Below are positions 7,789-16,822 of a stretch of DNA of 64,000 nt, piece by piece; the first letter of the stretch is position 1; every line of letters starts with the position of its first letter. Under the pieces are notes generated by a model. The model worked only from the letters and a program-made list of their open reading frames with translations, searched no databases and had not been told where the DNA came from. The DNA comes from an uncultured Paracoccaceae bacterium (GTDB lineage Bacteria > Pseudomonadota > Alphaproteobacteria > Rhodobacterales > Rhodobacteraceae): positions 1-64,000 of the forward strand of contig CALAXT010000023.1 in NCBI GenBank assembly GCA_937895435.1, given 5' to 3'. The position numbers were made by a program, and so were the translations under genes.

Positions 7789-9230
7789 TGTTTGCGCGCT
7801 ACAAAAAAGACGGTGCTAAATCTCATCTGGGCGCAGCCAGCCCGGCCCAGTCATTGGCGCAAAAGCCCGCTTTTACCCCAATCAAAGCTCTTGGCATCAG
7901 CGCACCGCCCAAAACACCCACAGCCCCCGTCGCAGCATCGCCCGAAGACCGCGAACGCAAACGCAAGGATCGCCTGTCAGACATCAAACTGGAATTGCAC
8001 AAACGCCTGCTTGATGACCTGAATCTGGCCGCGCTTGAAACCGCATCTGAAGCAGATTTACGGGCGGAAATCGTCGCCATTTCATCAGAAGCCCTGGAAG
8101 AAATGAGCGTGGTTTTAACCCGCGAAGATCGGATCACACTTTATCAAGACCTTTATGACGAAGTGATGGGGTTGGGCCCGTTAGAGCCGTTGCTTAAAGA
8201 TGATGAGGTCAATGATATTCTGGTGAACGGCCCACATAGGGTCTTTGTAGAACGCACAGGCCGGTTAGAGCTGACCAATATCACATTTAAAGATGAACGC
8301 CATTTGCTGCGAATTATCGACAAAATTGTTTCGGCCGTGGGACGGCGCGTCGATGAAAGCAACCCCTATGTCGACGCTCGCTTGGCCGATGGCAGCCGGT
8401 TTAATGCGATGATCCCGCCCGTGGCCGTTGATGGCAGCTTGGTCTCTATTCGGAAGTTCCGCAAAGACAAATTGTCGATGGACGATCTGGTGCGCTATGG
8501 CGCGCTGACGCAGGAAATCGCGGCTTATCTGCATGCGGCGGTTGGCTCGCGGCTAAATATCGTCGTATCGGGCGGCACCGGGTCTGGCAAAACCACAACG
8601 CTTAACGCGCTTTCGGCCTATATTGGCAACGATGAACGCGTTTTGACAATCGAAGACACCGCCGAACTGCAACTGCAGCAGGTACATGTGGGGCGCATGG
8701 AAAGCCGCCCCGCCAATGTAGAGGGAAAGGGGGCTGTCAGCCAACGCGACTGTTTGCGCAACGCGCTGCGGATGCGCCCTGACCGCATCATCGTGGGCGA
8801 AACCCGTGGCGATGAGGTGATTGACATGTTGCAGGCCATGAACACCGGCCATGACGGCTCAATGACCACAATCCACGCCAATTCTGCGCGCGATGGGGTC
8901 AGCCGAATGGAAAATATGATCGCCATGAGCGGAATCGACATGCCGATTAAGGCGATGCGGGCCCAGATTGCATCGGCTGTGAATTTGATCGTGCAAGTGG
9001 TCCGCCTGCAAGATGGCACGCGCCGCATGGTTTCGGTGACCGAGGTGACCGGAATGGAGGGCGAGGTGATTTCAATGCAGGAAATCTTTCGGTTCGAACG
9101 GCTGGGGATGGAACCAGACGGCCGGGTGATGGGCAGGTTCAATGCAACCGGGCTAAGATCACACTATGCCGACCGCTTTCGGCGCTGGGGGTATGAACTG
9201 CCATCAACCATTTACGAACCAAACGACTAG
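7788..9230 (+). CDS. cpaF: Tad pilus secretion ATPase CpaF (TadA)
   Basis: The hexameric ATPase that powers Tad pilus assembly at the inner membrane. The 480-residue protein has a variable basic N-terminus (1-70), an N-terminal domain with [20 protein letters not shown], and a RecA-like domain with Walker [10 protein letters not shown] at 262-270, an Asp box, Walker B within [14 protein letters not shown], and a His box ([15 protein letters not shown]). The start codon overlaps the cpaE stop by one base, implying translational coupling. Confidence 0.96.
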   Translation: MFARYKKDGAKSHLGAASPAQSLAQKPAFTPIKALGISAPPKTPTAPVAASPEDRERKRKDRLSDIKLELHKRLLDDLNLAALETASEADLRAEIVAISSEALEEMSVVLTREDRITLYQDLYDEVMGLGPLEPLLKDDEVNDILVNGPHRVFVERTGRLELTNITFKDERHLLRIIDKIVSAVGRRVDESNPYVDARLADGSRFNAMIPPVAVDGSLVSIRKFRKDKLSMDDLVRYGALTQEIAAYLHAAVGSRLNIVVSGGTGSGKTTTLNALSAYIGNDERVLTIEDTAELQLQQVHVGRMESRPANVEGKGAVSQRDCLRNALRMRPDRIIVGETRGDEVIDMLQAMNTGHDGSMTTIHANSARDGVSRMENMIAMSGIDMPIKAMRAQIASAVNLIVQVVRLQDGTRRMVSVTEVTGMEGEVISMQEIFRFERLGMEPDGRVMGRFNATGLRSHYADRFRRWGYELPSTIYEPND

Positions 9231-9238
9231 GGCCGCAC

Positions 9239-10210
9239 ATGGACAGATTTCTTACCGCACCCGTCATCTACGGCATGTTGTTTTTGGCTGTTTTGTTGCT
9301 GGTTGAGGCTATTTATTTGCTGGCCTTTGGCAAATCCATCAATCTGAACAACCGGATGAACCGTCGGCTTGAGCTGATGAAAAAAGGCAATGACCGCGCC
9401 GTGGTGATGGAACGGCTGCGTAAAGAAATGGATCAATACACCCTTGCGCAATCAATTCCGCTGTTTTCAGGATTGGCCCGCAAGGCGCAGATCGCCAATT
9501 TGGCGTTTTCGCCAATGATGTTGGTGGTGCTGATGGTGTTGCTGGCACTGGCAGGTTTTGTTGGGCTGGCCATTGGCACGGACATGGCCGCGGCCCCCCG
9601 CATCGTTGCGGCAACCGTATTGTCGGTGGGCGGGGTCTATGCATGGGTCAACCGAAAGGCCAAAAAACGGATGGACAAGCTGGAAGAACAGCTGCCCGAC
9701 GCCATTGAGTTGATGGTGCGCAGTCTGCGGGTGGGCCAACCGCTCAGCGCGTCCATCGGTGCCGTTGCGCGCGAAATACCCGACCCAATTGGGACCGAAT
9801 TTGGGGTTATTGCTGACGAAATGGCCTATGGCGGGCAGGCGGTTGATGCCATCAACGAACTGGCCGCACGGATGAATTTGCAAGATTTGCGGTTTTTGGC
9901 AATTTCAGTGGCCATTCAACAGCAATCAGGCGGCAATTTGGCCGATATTCTGGATGGTTTGTCCAAGGTGATCCGCGCGCGCTTCAAGCTGTTTCGCCGT
10001 GTGCGTGCGATTACGGCTGAAGCAAAATGGTCAGGGGCGTTTTTGTCGTTTTTTCCAATTGGGGCGATTGTGATGCTGGCAGTGATCAAGCCCGATTACT
10101 ATGACGGGATAAAGGACACTGGATATTATGTGCCGGGCATTTTGTTAATTGGCACGCTGATGATCATGAATTTTATTTTCATGCGCGTCATGGTCAACAT
10201 CAAGGTGTGA
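9239..10210 (+). CDS. tadB: Tad inner-membrane platform protein TadB
   Basis: One of two GspF-like membrane platform proteins that couple the CpaF motor to pilin polymerisation. The 323-residue sequence has an N-terminal helix, paired helices around 90-140, a cytoplasmic T2SSF domain (ELMVRSLRVGQPLSASIGAVAREI, given in two blocks, and QQSGGNLADILDGLSKVIR) and two C-terminal helices. It starts 8 bp after cpaF and is followed after 1 bp by tadC. Confidence 0.92.
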   Translation: MDRFLTAPVIYGMLFLAVLLLVEAIYLLAFGKSINLNNRMNRRLELMKKGNDRAVVMERLRKEMDQYTLAQSIPLFSGLARKAQIANLAFSPMMLVVLMVLLALAGFVGLAIGTDMAAAPRIVAATVLSVGGVYAWVNRKAKKRMDKLEEQLPDAIELMVRSLRVGQPLSASIGAVAREIPDPIGTEFGVIADEMAYGGQAVDAINELAARMNLQDLRFLAISVAIQQQSGGNLADILDGLSKVIRARFKLFRRVRAITAEAKWSGAFLSFFPIGAIVMLAVIKPDYYDGIKDTGYYVPGILLIGTLMIMNFIFMRVMVNIKV

Positions 10211-10211
10211 C

Positions 10212-11222
10212 ATGGACAGGCTTGCGTCTTTTCTAGCCTGGATTTCTGCATATTTGGTCGAAAATATCGGCCCGATGGGGCCCCTGTTTGGGCTGGCGGT
10301 CGTGGGCATGATGTTAATTGCGATTGGCCTGCCCGGTCTGTTTCACAAAACGGTCGATCCGCGTGAAAAATTTCGCACTTCAGCCAATTGGCTTGACGCG
10401 GGTGGGCCGGCGGCATCGCAATTTGGCAAGGCTGCACTGCGCAATGCGGCACGTGGCGCGCGTCTGGAGCGCTTTGCCGGCCTGTTAGAACCCAAAAATC
10501 AGGCTGAAATGTCCACCGCCCGCATGAAAATGCTTCAGGCGGGCTATGCCTCACGCGATGCAGTGCGTATTTTTCATGCCGCAAAATTTCTGTTGGGGTT
10601 GGGCGGCCTGGCGGCGGGCATGTTGTACAATAATTTTTATCTCTCTTTTTATGGTGCGCCCCCGCTCAAGGTTGCCCTTTGGGTCCTGGGGCCAGGGTTG
10701 GTTGGCTATTATATTCCAAGCTACTGGGTTGAGCGGCGCCGCCAAGCGCGGCAAGAGGAAATCACCAACGGCTTTCCCGATTCCCTCGATCTGATGTTGG
10801 TCTGCGTTGAGGCCGGCCAGTCCCTCGATCAGGCGATCAACCGCGTCGCCAAGGAAATGCAGGTGGGCTATCCCGCGCTGGCCGAAGAATTTGATCTGGT
10901 AGCCCTGCAGATAAAGGCGGGCAATGATCGCGCATCGGTGCTAAAGGCAATGGCCGATCGCACCGGGGTCAATGATATCGGATCTTTCGTCACGGTACTT
11001 ATTCAATCCACACTTTACGGGACCTCTATCGCCGAAGCATTGCGTATCTATGCCAGCGAGATGCGCGACAAACGCATGACCCTCGCCGAAGAAAAGGCCA
11101 GCAAATTGCCCACCAAACTGACATTGGGCACGATGCTCTTTACGTTGCCGCCACTGCTCATGATCTTGATCGCGCCATCAATTTACGATGTGTCGCAGAT
11201 ATTCAAAAGCATCGTGCGCTAA
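10212..11222 (+). CDS. tadC: Tad inner-membrane platform protein TadC
   Basis: The second GspF-like platform protein, expected to pair with TadB. It is 336 residues long with membrane helices near 15-40, 125-175 and at the C-terminus, and a T2SSF domain with DSLDLMLVCVEAGQSLDQAI and STLYGTSIAEALRIYA. Spacing of one base to tadB and one base to the next gene shows a single operon. Confidence 0.92.
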   Translation: MDRLASFLAWISAYLVENIGPMGPLFGLAVVGMMLIAIGLPGLFHKTVDPREKFRTSANWLDAGGPAASQFGKAALRNAARGARLERFAGLLEPKNQAEMSTARMKMLQAGYASRDAVRIFHAAKFLLGLGGLAAGMLYNNFYLSFYGAPPLKVALWVLGPGLVGYYIPSYWVERRRQARQEEITNGFPDSLDLMLVCVEAGQSLDQAINRVAKEMQVGYPALAEEFDLVALQIKAGNDRASVLKAMADRTGVNDIGSFVTVLIQSTLYGTSIAEALRIYASEMRDKRMTLAEEKASKLPTKLTLGTMLFTLPPLLMILIAPSIYDVSQIFKSIVR

Positions 11223-11223
11223 G

Positions 11224-11820
11224 ATGGGCATGGCACACAATCTGGCACTAGGCTTGTTGATCGGCTTTGGGCTGGGCGCTTGTGCGCCAGAGCGACCATT
11301 GGCGGTGTCACGTGCTGGGCCGTTTGCCCCGGGGCCAAAACCATTGACTGCGTCAGACAAGATTGATGGTTTGGCCATCGGGCATCAACTTATGCAGTCA
11401 GGTGAATATGATCTGGCCCTGCGGTCTTACTATTTGGCCGCGGACGGTCTGGGGCTGAACGCGGATGTGTTGTCGGCCATCGGCTCCGCCAATTTGAAAC
11501 TGGGCCGGCTGAACCAGGCCAACACAATTTTGCGCCAAGCCTTAGCCAAAGATGCCCGTTTTGTGCCAGCCCTGAACAATCTTGGTGTGGTACTGTTAGA
11601 GCAGGGCCGCCCTTATCCGGCACAAGAATATTTTCGCAGAGCCTTTGCACTGAGTAACGGCCGCTCAGACGCGGTGCGTGAAAATCTGCGCCGCGCCATG
11701 CGCCGGGCCGATGCTGGGCCAAACCCAAACCCATCCGCTGGCGGGCCGGGGCAGCTGTCATTGTTACGTCGGGGGCCGGGTGATTATTTGCTTTTGACCA
11801 CATCAGGAGACGCGCCATGA
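11224..11820 (+). CDS. TPR lipoprotein of the Tad locus (TadD-like)
   Basis: A 198-residue lipoprotein with a signal sequence ending in the lipobox LGAC (cysteine about residue 19) and at least two or three tetratricopeptide repeats (about 50-150; for example NLKLGRLNQANTILRQAL and NLGVVLLEQGRPYPAQEYF). TadD-type proteins are thought to help assemble or stabilise the pilus envelope complex. I chose the ATG at 11224, one base after tadC; a GTG at 11188 lies inside tadC. The stop overlaps the next start in ATGA. Confidence 0.82.
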   Translation: MGMAHNLALGLLIGFGLGACAPERPLAVSRAGPFAPGPKPLTASDKIDGLAIGHQLMQSGEYDLALRSYYLAADGLGLNADVLSAIGSANLKLGRLNQANTILRQALAKDARFVPALNNLGVVLLEQGRPYPAQEYFRRAFALSNGRSDAVRENLRRAMRRADAGPNPNPSAGGPGQLSLLRRGPGDYLLLTTSGDAP

Positions 11821-12704
11821 TCTGGGGCTTTTATAATGCGCACGGTTTGTCGCTGCGCCCCTTGGGTGTCGGCCTGGCTGTGGTGGCAGCGCTTGCAGGC
11901 TGCACACCGGGGCCCAACAGCCCCGAGCGCGATGCCGCGATGGCCGAATTGGAACCGCGCGAACAAAATGCGTTGAATGCACTGATGATGAGCAACGCCG
12001 ACCCGAATGAAGCGGCAAGTTACTTCGCAAAAGCTTCGGCGCAAAATCCCAATGACCTGACACTACAACGCGGCCATGCCCGCGCACTGACCCGCCTGTC
12101 ACGCCTGACCGAGGCAAATGCCATTTGGGCCAAAATCATCGCCCAACCCAGCGCGACAGAACAAGACCGTTTGGGATATGCCGACGCGCTGATCCGCGCA
12201 AACCAATGGGACAAAGCAGCCAGTATTTTGACCACCATCCCACCCACATTGGACAGCTTTGAACGCTATAGGCTAGAGGCAATGGTTGCAGACAGTCAGC
12301 GCAAATGGATCCGCGCAGACAGTTTTTACGAAACCGCTGTGGGGCTGACACCCGACCCCAGTGGGGTTTTGAACAATTGGGGATATTCCAAACTGACCCG
12401 CGGTGATTTCGCGGCCGCTGAGCGGCTTTTTATCGATGCGCTCAACCAAGACCCAGATCGTTTTACCACTAAAAACAATTTGGTCATCGCCCGGGCAGCT
12501 CAAGGAAAATATGTTCTGCCCGTGATCCGAATGTCGCAAACAGAACGCGCCGAGTTGCTCTACACCTCGGCGCTTGCCGCCATCAAAAAGGGCGATTTGG
12601 TGATTGGCAAAAGTCTGCTCCGCGATGCCATAGACAGCCATCCGCAATATTTTGAACCCGCTGAACGCGCCCTGCGTGCACTGGAAGATCGGACGTTGCC
12701 ATGA
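11817..12704 (+). CDS. tadD: Second TPR lipoprotein of the Tad locus (TadD-like)
   Basis: A 295-residue lipoprotein with lipobox LAGC (cysteine about residue 29) and several degenerate TPR units (about 60-260), including NNWGYSKLTRGDFAAAERLF and the ITTKNNLVIARAAQGKY-like segment. It is the closer match in size to TadD. It overlaps the preceding TPR gene and the following cpaA by 4 bp each, so translation is coupled. Which of the two TPR lipoproteins carries the TadD role cannot be told from sequence alone. Confidence 0.8.
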   Translation: MIWGFYNAHGLSLRPLGVGLAVVAALAGCTPGPNSPERDAAMAELEPREQNALNALMMSNADPNEAASYFAKASAQNPNDLTLQRGHARALTRLSRLTEANAIWAKIIAQPSATEQDRLGYADALIRANQWDKAASILTTIPPTLDSFERYRLEAMVADSQRKWIRADSFYETAVGLTPDPSGVLNNWGYSKLTRGDFAAAERLFIDALNQDPDRFTTKNNLVIARAAQGKYVLPVIRMSQTERAELLYTSALAAIKKGDLVIGKSLLRDAIDSHPQYFEPAERALRALEDRTLP

Positions 12705-13207
12705 CACTTGATCTGGCAACACCCGCGATTGCGGCATGGTGTTTTCTGCCTGTGGCCTTGCCAATCTCGCTCTGGGTGGCCTGGAGTGATTTGAAGTTTA
12801 TGAAAATTCCCAATCTGGCGGTGGCCGCGTTGATGTTGGTCTTTGTGCTGATCGGGCCGTTTGTTTTTAGCGGTTCAGAGTATCTGTGGCGGCTTGCACA
12901 AATGGGTATCGTGCTGGTGATCGGGTTTTTGGCCAGCACCGCGCGTTTGTTTGGGGCGGGCGACGCAAAATTTGCCGCCGCGATGGCACCCTTTATCGCA
13001 GTGGCTGATTTGCAGATGTTTTTGCCGCTGTTTGCCGCAACACTTTTGGGTGGTCTGGTGGCCCATCGTGGACTTAAACACATAAAACGCTTTCGTGCAT
13101 CGACCTCAGACTGGGTGTCGTGGCAAAGGCGCGACTATCCTATGGGGCTCTCATTGGCTGGGGCGCTTTGTCTTTATTTAGGGTTGGCCGCTGTCTTGCC
13201 CGGATAA
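12701..13207 (+). CDS. cpaA: Prepilin peptidase CpaA (TadV)
   Basis: The aspartic membrane protease that cleaves the Flp leader peptide. The 168-residue protein has four or five transmembrane helices and both catalytic aspartates: Asp30 in AWSDLKFMKIPN and Asp88 in the GxGD-type motif FGAGDAKF. It lacks the N-methylase domain, as is normal for TadV/CpaA. It is the last gene of the plus-strand operon; flgI ends convergently 19 bp further on and no hairpin terminator is visible between them. Confidence 0.92.
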   Translation: MTLDLATPAIAAWCFLPVALPISLWVAWSDLKFMKIPNLAVAALMLVFVLIGPFVFSGSEYLWRLAQMGIVLVIGFLASTARLFGAGDAKFAAAMAPFIAVADLQMFLPLFAATLLGGLVAHRGLKHIKRFRASTSDWVSWQRRDYPMGLSLAGALCLYLGLAAVLPG

Positions 13208-13226
13208 TCACGCACAATGGCGCGCA

Positions 13227-14327
13227 TTAACGCACCAGCAATTCGGCATGCAGCGCACCAGCGGCACTGATCGTTTTTAAAATGTCGATCATATCGCGTG
13301 GTGCCACCCCCAATGCATTCAGCCCCGCCACGACCTCGGATAAGGTGGTCGTTTCCGAAATTTCGGCCAAGCCTGTGCCAGGATCGTTTGTGATCGTTGC
13401 ATTGGTGCGCGGCACCACGATTGTCTCACCATTTGAAAACGGGTTTGGTTGAATCACCAAGGGCGATTCCTCTACCCGCAGCGTCAGATTGCCCTGCGCC
13501 ACTGCCACCTGCGAAATTCTGACATCAGATCCAATGACAATCGTGCCCGAGGCCTGATCCACAACCACCCGCGCACGGGTTTCAGGCTCAACCGCCAGAT
13601 TTTCAATACGCCCCAAAACATGGGCAGGCGACTGCATCTGTGCCTTTTTGATATCTAGAACAACCGTGCCCGCATCCTGCATCAGGGCCACATTCCGCCC
13701 GAGACTTGCATTGATCACCTGTTCAATGCGGCCAGCCGTGGTAAAATCAGGTTGGCGCAATGCCAAACGCAGCGTGTTCATCTGGCCCAAATCAAACGCC
13801 ACCTCGCGTTCCACACGCGCCCCCGAGGGCACGACACCAGCCGTGGGCACCCCCTGCACAACGCCCCCCGCAGCACCTTGGGCAGAAATGCCACCCGCAA
13901 TAATGGTCCCTTGGGCCACGGCATAAATCTGACCATCTGCCCCCGTCAAAGGCGTCATGACCAGTGTGCCCCCCAACAGGCTTTTCGCATCACCAATGGC
14001 CGAGACCGTGATATCAATCCGCCCCCCCGCACGGGCAAAGGCCGGCAATGCCGCAGTCACCAGCACTGCGGCCACGTTTTTGGGGCGAAACTGTTCACCC
14101 GTTACGTTGACCCCCAACCGCTCCAGCACATTCGACATGATGTCTTCGGTAAAGGGCGCGTTGCGCAGCCCATCACCCGTACCATTTAAGCCAACCACCA
14201 GCCCATAACCGACCAAATCATTGCCCCGCACACCGTCGAATTCCACAAGATCCTTGATGCGGATTGGGCTGGCCAGCGCAGCAAGCGGCAGCCACAAACA
14301 CATAAACACTGTGAAAAAGCGGATCAT
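13227..14327 (-). CDS. flgI: Flagellar P-ring protein FlgI
   Basis: Forms the periplasmic P ring around the flagellar rod at the peptidoglycan layer. The 366-residue sequence has a signal peptide (about 1-19, ending ALA-SP) followed by the family start RIKDLVEFDGVRGNDLVGYG, and the conserved GTGDGLRNAPFTEDIMSNVLERLGV block in two parts. Its length matches the family. The start codon overlaps the flgL stop by 4 bp. It is last in this block, the usual place in Rhodobacterales flgE-K-L-I clusters. Confidence 0.96.
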   Translation of the reverse strand: MIRFFTVFMCLWLPLAALASPIRIKDLVEFDGVRGNDLVGYGLVVGLNGTGDGLRNAPFTEDIMSNVLERLGVNVTGEQFRPKNVAAVLVTAALPAFARAGGRIDITVSAIGDAKSLLGGTLVMTPLTGADGQIYAVAQGTIIAGGISAQGAAGGVVQGVPTAGVVPSGARVEREVAFDLGQMNTLRLALRQPDFTTAGRIEQVINASLGRNVALMQDAGTVVLDIKKAQMQSPAHVLGRIENLAVEPETRARVVVDQASGTIVIGSDVRISQVAVAQGNLTLRVEESPLVIQPNPFSNGETIVVPRTNATITNDPGTGLAEISETTTLSEVVAGLNALGVAPRDMIDILKTISAAGALHAELLVR

Positions 14328-15331
14328 CTTAGAAACTCCGTTAAATTCAACCGAGACAGCCGGGCGGTGATGGCAAAAAGCGATTCAAGTTGGGTTTGCG
14401 TCGATTGCAACGCAGCCGCAGCGGCATAGGGATCCACAGCCGCAATCGCATCCCGGGCTGTTTGCAGGCCCGCATCTTCCGCCGCTATGCGCGTTGCGGC
14501 TAATTCCAACCGGGCCTCAACCCCGCCAACATCGGCCCGCAACGCGGCCAGTTTGTTGTCAGCGCCAAGCATTGCGGTGCCTGCCGACGCCATCAAACTG
14601 GCACGCGCAGCTGGGTTTCCCGCCAAAATACCTTCATCCATCAGCGCGGCCATCGCATAGCCGGCCAGATGTGCGCGCAGCGCTGAATTTTGCGCGGTTA
14701 CTGAAAAATCAACCTGGTCATTTGGGCCAACCTGTAACGGTGCCCGCCCGTCTTGGGCCCCGGCATAGCCCACGGCTGAAAACCCGTCATCTGCTTCAAA
14801 CCAAGCCGTGACACGCGCTGCGATCTCGGTGCCGCTGGTCAGCCCAGCCACTTCGGTTTTAAGCGCCTCAAGGATAACATCCGGCGCATTCAGAGCTGTT
14901 TGATCGGTTGCAGCGCCTGAAAAGAGCGATTGCCCCGCAAAACGCGTGTTCAAGATCGCGACCGCCGAACCGAACCGGCCCTTGGCATCGCTTGCCAACA
15001 CATCAATGCGATCATCGTCTTGGGCCTGCGCCACCAACAAGAACGAAGACCCCATATCGGATGACAGATTTTCCAACCCGACCAGTGCATTTTGAACGCC
15101 AGAAACAAAATTTGTCGCCTCGGCATTTGATTGGGCATAGCTGGCCAGAGCCTTGCGGGCATGATCAATCGCGGCAATCGGCGCAAAATCGCCACCAACC
15201 GCGCCAGCCAAATCTTGGGTTTGCCCCGTCGTGACCTCATAGCTCGCGCGTTCAAGCGCAGTTTTAATATCATAGGTCTGGCGCCGCATTGCAAAAACTT
15301 GCGACATATCGCCCACGGTAACTCCTGACAT
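14324..15331 (-). CDS. flgL: Flagellar hook-filament junction protein FlgL
   Basis: The 335-residue protein belongs to the flagellin/HAP3 group: an N-terminal helical domain starting near MSQVFAMRRQTYDIKTALER and a C-terminal helical domain near LQSTQTQLESLFAITARLS that pair in the junction. It lies between flgK (2 bp upstream) and flgI, which supports FlgL rather than flagellin. N- and C-terminal divergence from the enteric FlgL is normal for this order. Confidence 0.85.
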   Translation of the reverse strand: MSGVTVGDMSQVFAMRRQTYDIKTALERASYEVTTGQTQDLAGAVGGDFAPIAAIDHARKALASYAQSNAEATNFVSGVQNALVGLENLSSDMGSSFLLVAQAQDDDRIDVLASDAKGRFGSAVAILNTRFAGQSLFSGAATDQTALNAPDVILEALKTEVAGLTSGTEIAARVTAWFEADDGFSAVGYAGAQDGRAPLQVGPNDQVDFSVTAQNSALRAHLAGYAMAALMDEGILAGNPAARASLMASAGTAMLGADNKLAALRADVGGVEARLELAATRIAAEDAGLQTARDAIAAVDPYAAAAALQSTQTQLESLFAITARLSRLNLTEFLR

Positions 15332-15333
15332 GG

Positions 15334-16791
15334 TCAGATCCTCGTCAATGATTGCAGCATTTCATCCACCGCCTGAATGACGCGGGCGTTTGCGGCATAG
15401 GCCTGTTCAATCAGCAACAGGCTTTGCATTTCCTGATCGGTATCGACCCCATTTTGCAACTCAAGCGTCTTCAGGCTGGAATGGCGGGCCGCAGCAAAGC
15501 TGGTATCTGACAGGGCAGATTGATGCGCCTGCCCCACAAAAGACAAAAATTCCGCAGCCAATTCCGGCATAGATCGCGCTGCGGTCAAAAACCCGCCCGA
15601 TTGCGGTGCAACCAGACTGTTAAGCGCCTGCTGTAAGCCGGCCAATCCGGCCGCATGACCAACGGGGCCGGGCACGATGGCGCCCAAACCATCGCGCAAT
15701 TTCCAAAGCCCACCGCCTGCCGCTGGGTCGACCAGATCATTGATGGCAAGCCTGCCTGCCAGGCCGGTTTCATCAACGCTGTCAAAGGCAGTGCCAGAAT
15801 CGGTGAACAGCCCCGCGGCACCAGTGCCAAGCGTCGGATCGGTTTCAGTGCTTTGAAAGCGCTCAACCAAATTTCGGGCGATGGCATCAATTTTTTCTTG
15901 CAATCCTGGCGCATCTGCATCGCGCAGGGCAAAGTTGGCCGCCAGCGCGCCCCCCATAATTGGGCTGGCCTCACCACTTAGGGCCACGGCCCGTCCGTTC
16001 AGCGACAGACCTGACAGGCTGCCATCTGCAATCGTCATATTTTCAGTCATGCCATTCACAGCAGAAAATGACAAAACCGCAGGCTCAGTTTCCACCAAAG
16101 CAGAACCCATGCGGGTATAAAGCGCGATCTGGTTACCCTCTCGCTGAATTTCGCGCAGTGGCATCAGCGGTGCGATACGGTCGACCTGTTGTTGGCGCAG
16201 ATCCATCAGCCCACTGGTGTCGACCCCAGCCGAAGTTTGCATCCGGATTTCTTGGTTTAAATCGGCGACACGGGCCAGCGCATCGTTGATTGTTTCAACA
16301 GCGCTGGCAATGTCACCATCTGCCTGCAGTCGTGCCGACTGTATACCGTCAGAGATGCTGCCTATTTGTGACACAACCGCCTTGGCGGCGCCCAAAACAG
16401 ACGAAAGCCGGGCCTCAGAATCAGGCCGGGCCTGCGCCTCGATCAAACTGCTGTCCAAACTGGCAAGGCGCCCATTAAGGGAACCTGCGTCATCGGGCGT
16501 GCCAACCAGCTGCTCCATTCGGCCCAAAAAGCCAGATGTGGTTGTGCTGGCCCCCAAGGCCGCATCTGCCATGCGGCGGTCTTGCAACAAGCCCAAATCA
16601 ACATTGCGCACCGTGCCAAGGATCTGAACGCCCGCACTGGCGCCCGCAACCGTCTTGGGCGCGATTTCAAGCGTGCGCCGGGCATAGCCCTCAGTCAACG
16701 CGTTGGCTACGTTTGATGACACGATATCCGCAGCCCGCGATGAGGTCTGCAATCCGCTCAGAGCGTTTGAGAGCGCGCTTGAAATGCTCAT
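15334..16791 (-). CDS. flgK: Flagellar hook-associated protein FlgK
   Basis: The first hook-filament junction protein (HAP1). The 485-residue sequence opens with the rod/hook-type motif SSALSNALSGLQ and SSNVANALTEGYARR and ends with LLIEQAYAANARVIQAVDEM, the paired terminal helices of axial flagellar proteins. The middle is variable. It follows flgE after 31 bp and precedes flgL by 2 bp. Confidence 0.93.
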   Translation of the reverse strand: MSISSALSNALSGLQTSSRAADIVSSNVANALTEGYARRTLEIAPKTVAGASAGVQILGTVRNVDLGLLQDRRMADAALGASTTTSGFLGRMEQLVGTPDDAGSLNGRLASLDSSLIEAQARPDSEARLSSVLGAAKAVVSQIGSISDGIQSARLQADGDIASAVETINDALARVADLNQEIRMQTSAGVDTSGLMDLRQQQVDRIAPLMPLREIQREGNQIALYTRMGSALVETEPAVLSFSAVNGMTENMTIADGSLSGLSLNGRAVALSGEASPIMGGALAANFALRDADAPGLQEKIDAIARNLVERFQSTETDPTLGTGAAGLFTDSGTAFDSVDETGLAGRLAINDLVDPAAGGGLWKLRDGLGAIVPGPVGHAAGLAGLQQALNSLVAPQSGGFLTAARSMPELAAEFLSFVGQAHQSALSDTSFAAARHSSLKTLELQNGVDTDQEMQSLLLIEQAYAANARVIQAVDEMLQSLTRI

Positions 16792-16822
16792 ATAAGTGTC
16801 ATCCCACGTTCAAGAGGTGGCC

